From Plectrocnemia conspersa (Eukaryota > Arthropoda > Insecta > Trichoptera > Polycentropodidae): a stretch of 64,000 nt of DNA. The notes beneath the pieces were generated by a model. It did no database searches. It worked only from the letters and a program-made list of their open reading frames with translations, and was not told where the DNA came from. Below, in pieces: positions 51,501 through 61,560 of the stretch. The first letter of the stretch is position 1; every line of letters starts with the position of its first letter. The position numbers and the translations under genes were made by a program. The stretch spans positions 620,001 to 684,000 of the forward strand of contig VTFK01000070.1 of the NCBI GenBank assembly GCA_009617715.1, written 5' to 3'.

Positions 51501-52423
51501 GTTAAAAAAATAGTAACAGTAGCTAACTATTTTTAGAAGTTTCTGCAAGTAGTAAATTCCTTATTTGCACCACATTCTTTAGTATTCACAAAGTCAATGC
51601 TATGTTTGATGTGACTTAAGTATTATCTGTATGGAACAACAACAGACGAAGATATTTGTAATGAAGTTGAGAAATCATTAAGTTAACAGTACATTATGAA
51701 GTGAAATCGGTTAAGATGTATCAGATACGATAGTGATAAAAATAGTCGTGGAACAGGTTAAGGCTTATTTGGGAAATAATATTAGACTTGTAAAATTCAG
51801 TGTGCAAAGCCTCTGATTATTTATTTAATTAATCCCCAGCTTTGTGGAAAACATCTCAATTTAATATATGTTATTAAACCAGTTGTGTCAGCGGTGAACT
51901 ATATTTGCTCTTGTGATCTTAATACATCGTCAGTTATGTGACTCTTTTTATCAAAAATGGAAGCCGAAAATCCTTTCTTGATCTTTCATACATCAGTTCA
52001 ATAGTTACGGTAAGCTTTTATCATGGTTTTTTAAGCTCGGAGGAGCGACTGATTTTTTTCTCAAAAAAAATTCCCTTAACTATTACAATCGAATACTAAA
52101 TGTCTTTGGAAATTAGCCTTTGCTGCAGTTATAATGAGATTTAACTTAAACTACAAAAAAAAATTAAAATGCGTTTGAAAATTTTGAAAAAAATTAAATA
52201 ACGCTTTTTTTAAAACTTTTGCTTTCTGGCCTACCGCGCCTGAAATATTTACAATCTGACCTTTCACAAAATAAGTTTGCCGACCCCTTGATAAAATCAT
52301 CGCTAATTCTAGAAGCTGAAAATATTTTATTATTTGCGAAATTAAATAAAGTATGTAGTAGTAATCATTGAGATGTTTCAAACCATAATTGTGATAAGAT
52401 ATCATAATTAGATTAGATGCTAG
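48561..52423. other. Very AT-rich stretch, no gene seen
   Basis: Contains the palindrome at 50563-50593 and many A/T runs. Open frames at 50495-50695 and 52151-52405 have no recognised domain. Confidence 0.5.
50563..50593. repeat. Perfect 15-bp palindrome, 1-nt centre
   Basis: GAACTCATTGTGTTT at 50563-50577 is the exact reverse complement of 50579-50593. It is isolated in AT-rich DNA. Confidence 0.8.
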
Positions 52424-54060
52424 CGAACATATACAGGAGGCTAAAGAAGTCTACACTGTCAACAAAATTCAACTTTAAATCTGTATAAATAAGCTAAACT
52501 ATAATAAGCTTAACTATATGGTAACTTTTTTTTTTTAATTTTTAATATTTTTTAAACGGTATCATTAGGATATTCGAAAGCTCTATGTTGTATTAAAAAT
52601 TCAAGTCTATATCTTCAATAGAAAGCAAATACTAGCGTTAACTATATACCAAGTCGCATAAAAGCTCGTATAGGGGCCCGGTCAATTTACCATAAGACTT
52701 GTTTTTAAGAAAAAAAAAATTTAAGCTTCTGAACACTTTTTGCATACGACATTTTTCAGTAGGATTTCATTTTGCAAAGTTATGACACTTTTAATTTTTA
52801 CATTGGCCGCCATTTTGTAAAAAAAATTATATATTTTTTTCATACAAAACGTGTACGGTAGTTCTATACGATACTAAAAATTTAATTTTGAATATTTAAA
52901 ACCAAGCAGTTAAGAGCGTTAACTCTTCTGAAAGTCTCAAAATGGCTCGTATGGGGGTCCGATCGAACTGATACATCGCTTGTTTTGAAGCAAAAAACTA
53001 TTTTTTTTATATTTTATTTAGATGTAGTTTAGACTTATAAACGTTTCATGTATAGCAATCTTTTTGTTAAAATTCAAACCTACTGAGTTACGAGTGTTTA
53101 AATTTTTTATACTTGTCGCTATTTTGCAAAAAAATTGACACATTGGATTTTGCTAACAAACATACACAGGGTGCAGAATTCTATACTGTCACAAAAATTG
53201 CACTTTAAATATGTATAAATAAGCTCACACTGAACTTAACTATATTGCAAGTCTTATGAGCGTATGTATGGTGGGTCGATCGACTCATAACATTAAACGT
53301 GTTTTGGAAAAAAAAACTTTTTTTTTTAATTTAAAATTTCTTTAAACAGTATCGTAAGTATATTCGAAAGCTCTATTTCGTATCAAAAATTCAAGTCTAA
53401 ATCTTTAAAAGGAACCAAATACGATTGTTAACTATATGCCAAGTGGCATAAAAGCTCGTTCGAGGGCCCGGTCAATATACCGTAAGACTCGTTTTTTATT
53501 AAAAAAAAAATAATTAAAAATTGTTTTTAAATGCAAATAAAATTTCCAAGCACTTTTTAATTACGACATTTTTTAATAGGATTTCATTTTGCAAAGTTAT
53601 GACACTTTTAATTTTTACATTGGCCGCCATTTTGTAAAAAAAATTTATATAATTTTTTTTCATACAAAACGTATAGGGGATGCACGGTAGTTCTATACGA
53701 TACTAAAAATTTAATTTTTAATCTTTAAAACCAAGCAGTTAAGAGCGTTAACTTTTCTGCAAGTCTCAAAATGGCTCGTATGGGGGTCCGATCGATTTGA
53801 TACATCGCTTGTTTTGAAGCAAAAAACTATTTTTTATAAATTTTATTTATATGAAGTTTAGACTTATAAACGTTTTATGGATAGCAACCTTTTCGTTAAT
53901 ATTTAAACCTACTGAGTTACGAGTGTATAAGTTTTTAGACTTGTCGCCATTTTGCAAAAAAATTGACACATTGGATTTTACTAGCAAACATATACAGGGT
54001 GCTTAAGAATTCTACACTGTCACCAAAATTCAACTTTAAATCTGTATAAATAAGTTTATA
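52424..54060. repeat. Complex tandem repeat (two-plus units of about 725-830 bp)
   Basis: The block starting at ACATATACAGG (52427) recurs at about 53159 and 53988 with strong similarity, including CTTTAAATCTGTATAAATAAG. Within each unit three related sub-blocks carry a GGTC..ATC..TAAGACTTGTTTT-like core (near 52682, 52960, 53277, 53470, 53790), each followed by an A-rich run. This suggests a higher-order array. Motifs GCCGCCATTTTG and AAAATGGCTCGTATGGGGG recur. Non-coding. Confidence 0.85.
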
Positions 54061-54238
54061 GTTTTTTAAGTTTAGATTTCATAATTAGCTAGCAAGAATT
54101 AAAAAAGATATCATAATTTTCGGAATAATCGTCTATATTTTTACTCCTTTTTTATCGACATAAATAATGGAATGCATAGATTTGCAATCAGATATTTTTA
54201 GCTGAAAAAAAAGACGTCTGAAATTGAATGTTATATAT

Positions 54239-54565
54239 CAGGCATGGCGAACCTAGGGCACGCGTGCCCGAGGTGGCACGTTTGAGAATTTGGATTGCAC
54301 ACGAACGATTTCCAAGTTCAAAATTTTTTTTTTAATTGAAATTTAAAAAATTTAAATATTGATTAAATAACCTGTGAATTATTAATTTATTATATTTTAT
54401 TAATTATCAAATGTTTTCTAAGATAAATGACAATCGTTTAAAAGAAAAATAATTATTTATTTTTTCTATCTTGGTAATTTTTTTACTCCTTGGGCACGAC
54501 ACACATTTGAGGAATAATATTTGAGGATTTTTGGTACGCGAACCCAAAAAGGTTCGCCATGCCTG
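54239..54565. mobile_element. hAT-type MITE
   Basis: Left end CAGGCATGGCGAACC, right end GGTTCGCCATGCCTG, exact inverted repeats. Flanks TTATATAT (54231-54238) and TTATAGAT (54566-54573) differ at one base, fitting an 8-bp duplication. Subterminal GGGCACG blocks are also inverted. 327 bp, AT-rich centre, no frame. Confidence 0.85.
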
Positions 54566-54573
54566 TTATAGAT

Positions 54574-57061
54574 GATATTTTACACACAGATGCTCATATA
54601 TTTAGAAATTGAATTGATTCTTAACATTTAAATAGAAAAGCTGGCAAAATGTAAGTGTCTCATCATTTAAACCAAGTAATAGTTTCCTACTTTAGAATTA
54701 TCTCTAATTTAATATAATACAACATACTCACAATTTTTACTTAATTTTTTATTAAACAGTTGTTTTAATCTAAAAATATACATGTACATATGTGAGTAAG
54801 TTTGAATATATCCGGCAGTTAAACGGATGTACTTAGTTGTGTTGGGCTAACTGATAAAATATTATCTTTATATGTCATTATAATTGATAACATAAACATG
54901 ACAAAATTTTTATTTCAAAACTAAGATATATATGATAATATATAACTTTGTCCAATATTTTTTTACTCTACAGTCTATATTATAAATGTAAAAATGTTTC
55001 AGCAATAAATAAATTAGGATGTGAATTTATTTATATATCGTTGATGACGATTTTTTCAAATTTCTATTCAAGTTGTCGGTTAATTGAATAAGCCTTGTTT
55101 TTGGTAAATGGCACGTGATTCAATTTATTTATTCATGGCTACGATTCTGCATTTGACGTGTAATTGTCTATTATAGACCAATAGTACGTTTACGATAAAC
55201 ATATCTGTAATCGACATTACTTTATTAGTTCTGTTAACAGGGGACAATAATTATACATCTACAACTTAAGAATAATTAGGCATGTTTTTAAATGTTTATG
55301 TCTCTGCTTTTAAAAAAATAAAAACTATTCAATAAACATCATTTAAATTATGAATTGTAATGGCAATAATTAATTAATAAAAAAATAATTAGAATAGCAT
55401 GTTAAACCTTTTCAGGTGATATACAATATATATTTATATTTTTTTTATTATCAGCAAGATATTTATTTTACTCTGTCAGTATCGCCACAATATCATTTAA
55501 ATATAAAACAAACGTACTGATTTTCTATGATATATCTCAATTTAAGTACCATAGAGAAAATTGAATTAAAAAAAGCAATACATCTATGTTATATTATTTC
55601 GAATCTCCTGGTGAAAATTGAAGAAACTGTATAACATTTGCAATAGATAATAAATATTATCGTATTTTGAAAACCTTTAAAAATGCACGATCTCATTATT
55701 CAATAGTGCATTTGGGATAGGTAAAAAAATTAATGTTTAAATTCTCACATTTTTCGACACACTTCGTTAATCTTTCCCAAGACACTTTAATAAGTAATTC
55801 ATATATTATTTCAACACCTACTTGAACTCATCTAAGCACTTCCACTTGGTGCGACACTTATAATTCTTCGTCTTTAATAGGATTGCGTTTGGGACCGTTA
55901 CTTATTACAATTATTAATAATTAAATAATTTTAATATGTTAATAGCAATTGAAATAAATATAAATGTGATTGCGAATAATTTTATATCCATTTAACGATA
56001 AAATACACTATATATTTAGTAGCTTCATAAACATATCATTTAATTATTTTTTTATTTTTTATTACAAATCTGGCCATTATGGCTTAACAAGTTTTCCCAA
56101 TGCGTCATTATATATATATATGCAGAATTTACTCTTTTCATATTTGCAAAAGTTGAGAATAAATATTTTTTGTTACTTCTAAATCGATAATAAATATGAA
56201 TTACCTAATCGAATAATTTATTATGTGTAATTGGTAACAAATTTGCATTGGAGTATTAAAAACAAAATCTCTTCACATCTCTTGCTAAAAAGCTAACCAT
56301 CAACCAATGGATAACGAGCGAGCAATCACTGACGATAAATAATAACAATATACGTAAATATCGATTTTTATATACGCCGTTCCTTGAATATATTTAGCAA
56401 ATACTCGCATTTTTATTTTTTTGTTAAACGGCAAATGTTTGAGGATGCCGAAGCGAAATGTGGCAAAAAACTTACATAACCGATTAATCTCTAAATGGGT
56501 ATTGCGAAATAGAAGTGTAGCCGAAGAATTTTGCAACTTGAAAATTAGAGATATATATTTCATATGACGAAATCAAATATTATATTCAAATTAAAATGAC
56601 AGGGTACCCTTTATAAATAACAGGGTATTTTCTTAAAACGCGCGGGTACCCGGGTACGATTCTACCAAGGTCGTAAGTCCTAGTAGTAAATGAAAATCAA
56701 AAATCTGCTGCAAATACAGTAAGCATTCCTATGATTATTCTATCAATCCAAATACATAGGAATAAAAAACATACGAAACACTTTCAGAATAATGTAAGGT
56801 GTTATTGTTTTCCTAAAAAAATTACATTAAAGAATATTTTAAATGGCAAGTTTATGTGATACTCGGTGGGTAGAAAGACATGAAACAATGTTACTAACTT
56901 AATTAAAATACTGCAAAATAATGGAACCTGGAATGCTAGTACATAATCTTCAAAAGCACAGCTTTTTATATTACTTATATATTTATCAAAATATTGTATT
57001 GAGTAATATTTTTCAAAAAATCTTTAAATATAATTTCGGCCAGTAATTTAATTAAAGACTG
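54574..57061. other. AT-rich stretch with one LINE tail
   Basis: At 56073-56112 a minus-oriented relic of the L1x 3' hairpin (GGCCATTATGGC, TTTTCCCAATGC, GTCATTATA) follows an A/T-rich tail. The minus frame at 56300-56563 is not recognisably LINE. Nothing else supported. Confidence 0.4.
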
Positions 57062-57155
57062 CACTACACTCTCTGGAAGTTGGCCAAGGTTGGCCAAGGA
57101 CGGAGAATATAGTGGGTTACTTCGGGGTTACTTCAGTCAAGTTCGGTTCGTGTAA
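57062..57155 (-). mobile_element. M1 transposon terminal fragment, copy 4
   Basis: Starts CACTACACTCTCTGGAAG, then GTTGGCCAAGGTTGGCCAAG and GGAGAATATAGTGGGTTAC. It is the reverse complement of the right end of copy 3 and supplies the complete right terminus of the family. It ends after about 94 bp. Confidence 0.75.
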
Positions 57156-58139
57156 CTTGTAAAGCTATAGCATATTTTGCTTATGTTCTTTAGCTAATCT
57201 TTCAATAAAAGTTTTTATTGCATCCCTAATATTTTTAAGAATTTAATCCAGTTATTATGTCACAGAAAAAATATTACAAATCTTTTTAATTTCAAAAATA
57301 GAAATTGCTCCATAATATAATCAAGTCTATGTTTTTAACGTATTTTTGTAGATGAGGATCATTTTTAGTCGGTGATCTGTAAATATTGCCACGAATTTTT
57401 TTACTTTTAAACAAAAATTATTTTTAGTTTCACTATGAATTATTAAAAATTTCTCCATTTTGATAGACACTAAAGACGCCAGTGAACCAATTTTGGTAAT
57501 TTTCTTCATAGCACGAGTTCGAGTGCAAGCTAAAGTCAGAAATGCGAAGAGAATTTCACGAGCAATTTGTGCTTTGGCACGACAAATTTTCCATCGCGTT
57601 AAAATGACGATTGCACAGTCTTTTGCAATACAAACTTATAACTAACATTACCCAATATAAGATGGTTAAACATTTTAAATTTGCACTGAAACCAACACGA
57701 TTATATTTGAGGAAAAGTCCCGAACTTTTCGGGATTAATTTCACCAATAGTATCGTATTATCGATTAGTTTCATTAAGGTAGTAAGGTAAGCCAAAAGCC
57801 ACCCTCGTCTCAGATTGCGCGAGAAAAAACAAAGCAAACCTGCTAATTTCAACTAAGAACGATGATAATGATTTAAATCAATGACTATTACCTCAAATTT
57901 CATATCGACACTAGTGTTTTTAAAGTTCTATCGTGTCTGGAAATTAGTGATTGCTATACAATTATAATTTCAATCACTCATGGAATTCATCTAGCTGTTT
58001 CCGAAGTTCTTTACAAAATGATTCCAGTTCAACCTTCGGAATCATGCTCAGAAGAAAATGATCAATATGAATTCACCGATGAATGAAAAATGAAAAAGAT
58101 GTGATAATTGATTGCGAATCTTAAAAACATTGCTGCGGA

Positions 58140-60036
58140 GATGTAAATAGAGTGAGAAAATTCGTGATATTATTTGAAAGATCACCCACTAAGAATGATA
58201 CTATTTTACAAAAAACGTTAAATACAAGCATGAAAAAGTTCTTTCACTTATATTAGACTGGAACACCAGATAGAATAGTCTTTATAATATGCTGGAGCTA
58301 TTCATTTTTTTAAAAACAAGTATACCTGACCTCTGCTTTTTGTGTTATTTATTAATGACATAAATACAGCAATTAAAAATTGAAGTTTTCTTCTGTACGC
58401 AGATGATTTAAAATTATATAAATGCATTCGATCTGTTGCGGACTCCTTCTCTCTACAAAGTGATTTAGACTCTCTGTGGAGATGGGCTTCCGTTAACCGT
58501 CTGCCCTTTAGTGTCGGAAAGTGCCATACTGTGTCATTTTCTCGATCCCGTTCGCCATCAGTTTATTTCTACCATCTCGGTGGTAACATTTTGACTAGAG
58601 AAACTTCCATTAAAGATCTCGGAATCACTTTCGAGAGCAAATGGAGGTTCTCTCTACACATGCACGACGTCTGTGATAAATCTTCCAAGATGCTCGGCTT
58701 TGTTATGAGGAATGCCTTTCACTTTGACGATCCGTCAGTTATTCGCATCCTCTATGACACCTTAGTTCGTAGCATTCTTGAATCGGGATCTATAATTTGG
58801 AATCCCCGAATAGCCAAATATTCCCTTTTAGTAGAAAAAAATCAAAAAAGGTATTTAAGATACCTTTACAAAAGGACATTTGGTTATTATCCGTTCTTAT
58901 ATCCCAGCGCCTTTCTTTTAGGAGCGTTGGGATATGATTCGCTGAATTCTCGCAGAAAGCTGTATGTCGCTAAGCATTTTTTCAAAGTACTAAAAGGTGC
59001 TGTCGACAATCCAGCTATTCTCGAGGAATTCCAGTTTTGGGTTCCGGAACATTTTCGAGAATCACGATCGAGACCTCTTTTGATGGCAGTTAGGGCTAGG
59101 ACATCCGCACTTGCCGACTCGCCTATAGCTGTGGCCATACGGCTCCTTAATACGCTGGCATTGAAAATTGATTTATTTAATGTTAGCTACGAGGATCTGA
59201 TCCGGTTTATATCTTTTAATTTTAATATTTTATAATTTTTTTTGTTATGTTTAAGTATTGTTATATTTATTTATATTTATATATACGTTTTTTTATGTTT
59301 TATAAATTTATAATTTGCTTTCGACCATCGTGGCGCATTGGGGTAACCTGTTAGGCCACGATGGTCTTAATTTAATCGAAAAAATAAAAAATAATTGTAA
59401 ATACAAAAAAAAAACAATTTATCGGTAACGCTCGATGAAAATGAATAAAATAAAATTGCAGAAATTATAGAAAAAAAATTCAAAGCAATTCATAGACGTG
59501 ATTTGTGCTTAACCGACGGAATTCTTAAATTTTCAGACAATTGGCCGAGCTTAAATCTGAATTCAGCTCAGTGGTGAATAGATTTAACGGATACGATTAC
59601 ATATTTATTAAATCCCAAATAGTTTGATAAGATTAATGTTGATATAACTCGTAAAACTCTAAGGCAGTCAATTATAAAATTAATGGAATGCTTATCTGAA
59701 GACCATGAGCAAGATGAGGTAAAATATCAGAAGAGCAACTTGAAACACAATCGTCTTACCCACAATCCTCATCAGTTGAACAAATGACGATGAAAGAGCA
59801 ATTACATGAACCGATAACAAAAAACTTGATAACATGCGAACCGAAAATTCAAAATGACACTAACCTTATGTCCGTTAGAAAAAAAATCTCCTCGAGCCGG
59901 TACACAAATCCTCCAACGAGTGTGGAGGCTGAGCAAGCTTTTTCAGCAGCAGACTGCCTGGACACCAAACTTAGGTCCAGATTAAAAAAAGAGACACTCA
60001 ATTGTCTAATATTACTACAAACATATTATTCAAAAT
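58140..60036 (+). pseudogene. Decayed hAT transposase, split by a LINE
   Basis: Upstream of the LINE, a frame near 58255-58310 reads LDWNTR-stop-NSLYNMLELF, matching the hAT signature TRWNS.YNML.RF. Downstream, after broken sequence, 59880-60036 encodes PPTSVEAEQAFSAADCLDTK and LRSRLKKETLNCLILLQTYY, the hAT C-terminal dimerisation block (SVE.E..FS..G....K.RSRL). Stops and frameshifts lie between. The two halves flank the LINE at 58328-59405, so the LINE inserted into an existing hAT copy. Confidence 0.75.
58328..59405 (+). mobile_element. 5'-truncated Jockey/CR1-like LINE (family L1x), best copy
   Basis: Begins at the sequence encoding LLFVLFINDI of the reverse transcriptase. One stop lies before YADDLKLYK. 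An open frame at 58531-59235 follows (234 codons) through the thumb and C-terminal region (ALGYDSLNSRRKLY, DNPAILEEFQFWVPE, ADSPIAVAIRLLNTLALK). The 3' UTR contains the 44-bp hairpin 59323-59366 and an A-rich tail to about 59405. It is nearly identical to the copy at 38699-39962, implying recent activity. It inserted in a hAT remnant; AAAAACAA near both ends may be the target duplication. Confidence 0.9.
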
Positions 60037-60587
60037 AATATTTGAATTGCTTATTGTTTTATTTTAATAATACATTTATTTGTTTATTGTTTATTTTCTC
60101 TTATTTTTTAAATGCATTTATAATGCAAAAATATTTACTGTATTTAATTAATCTCTATGAAACATTTAGCACAGTAAATATTAGATTATATATGGATTAT
60201 ATATTTTTTAATAAACACATCATTATGTACACAATTTGGAGCCGATCGATCCATATCTGTGATTTTAATTCCGAGGTTAGTGAATAAATTATTAATTTTA
60301 TAATTAATATTTTAATATTGATACACAGATAAGTCGATAATCTTCTATGTTAATAAAATATTCTTCGCCATCATTGATTCATGCTTTCATGATTCGATGT
60401 GATGATGACACTCGCAGCGCAGAGACATCTTTATATTGCACGGACGACGTACGTCTTCAAATCGCTATACATAAGTAAATGATAACGATTGATTATTTAT
60501 TGAGTTTTAGAGCTTATAACTTTCACTATTTCAACATAGAAAAAATATAGTAAAATTTCTACTTCTCTAAATTTGTTTAAAATATAG

Positions 60588-60745
60588 AAAGGAGTAATGA
60601 TAAGTATATTGAACGTATATCCGCATCTTGTAATTCAGAGCAAATTGGTAGGACGTACACTCAAAGTTGTCTCTCATCATCTCTTCTTCACTTATTAATA
60701 ATGACGAAATGGATAGACTTCAAAGTGACTCTGTTAAATGAAACG
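60588..60745 (+). mobile_element. Fragment related to the MITE at 15231-15512
   Basis: GGAGTAATGATAAGTATATT then GAACGTATATCCG match the right arm of the DIP2-intron MITE. The similarity continues past ATTAATAATG to GAAATGGATAG. No left arm is visible. Confidence 0.6.
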
Positions 60746-60859
60746 GATTATAGTAACGAGGGTTAAATTAGCTCTCAGACTAGGGGGCCATAATTATTTA
60801 CTGTACGTCTACAAAAATCAATATTTCAATTTATTATTTTTAAATTAAAATATATTTTC

Positions 60860-61059
60860 GACGCGTAGCCCTGTCGCCGGGCAGCCCTGGCTGGTGGTGG
60901 TGCGAAGAAAGGGGCGTCGGTCGGGCGTGGCTGGCCGTTACCTGGCAACGGGCGTGACGTCACCGGCTGCAGCGCGGTACGCTCCCGCAGCAGTCTTAGG
61001 GCAGCGCTTTGCTCGGCCGGTTGTGTTCACTGTCGCTCGTACACGCACCCCATCCGAAC
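60860..61059 (+). promoter_or_regulatory. fax: GC-rich promoter and 5' UTR region of fax
   Basis: An abrupt switch from AT-rich sequence to a CpG-rich block that runs into the first coding exon. No TATA box near a likely start site. The upstream frame at 60894-61118 is a by-product of base composition. Confidence 0.5.
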
Positions 61060-61347
61060 ATGGCCGCGGAGGTCGCCACCAACCCGGTCGTCACCGAAAA
61101 GCAGGAGGAGCAGCCTGAGAAGGTTGCCGATCAGGCCGCGCCGCCGCCGGCGACTGAAGTTGCCAAGCCTGAAGAACCACCGGCAAAAGCCGAACCGGCA
61201 CCCCCTAAACTCGCCGTCCACAAGGCCAATTTCGAAAAGGACGTCGTCTACATGTACCAGTTCTGCAGGACCCTCGCCCTGCCGTCCATCTCGCCCTTCT
61301 GCCTCAAGGTCGAGACATGGCTGCGCCTCGCCAACCTCAAATACGAG
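61060..61347 (+). CDS. fax: failed axon connections (fax), first coding exon
   Basis: ATG at 61060. 96 codons, then the donor GTTAGT at 61348 in phase 0. Residues 1-50 are a low-complexity Ala/Pro/Glu/Lys region (MAAEVATNPVVTEKQEEQ start). From about 52 comes the conserved family start VHKANFEKDVVYMYQFCRT, followed by SPFCLKVETWLRLANLKYE, the thioredoxin-like N-terminal part of the glutathione-S-transferase-like fax/metaxin fold. In Drosophila, fax acts in axon development together with Abl signalling. Remaining exons lie beyond the window or within 61.3-64 kb unrecognised. Codon third positions are mostly G/C, unlike the other genes here. Confidence 0.92.
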
Positions 61348-61439
61348 GTTAGTCCATCAAGAAAACCGACAAACTTTTAAACGCGCGCGCGACCGGCATC
61401 CGACGCCGGACCGCCATTTTCGCTACCTTCTCTTACCAT

Positions 61440-61474
<35 letters not shown>

Positions 61475-61560
61475 TATATACATATCTAAATAAATTTAGA
61501 TATATATATATATATATATATATATTTATTTATATATTTATTAATTATTTAATTAATTAA
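61440..61560. repeat. TA microsatellite with short palindrome
   Basis: Two (TA)n runs separated by the palindrome ATATCTAAATAAATTTAGAT around 61482-61503, immediately inside fax intron 1. Expected to be length-variable. Confidence 0.85.

Noticed and set aside
57327..57852. Overlapping open frames on both strands, locally GC-richer
   Set aside because: No recognisable domain or splice sites; probably part of an old repeat next to the hAT remnant.
60894..61118. 74-codon frame upstream of fax
   Set aside because: Base-composition effect of the GC-rich promoter; it is out of frame with fax and has no family match.
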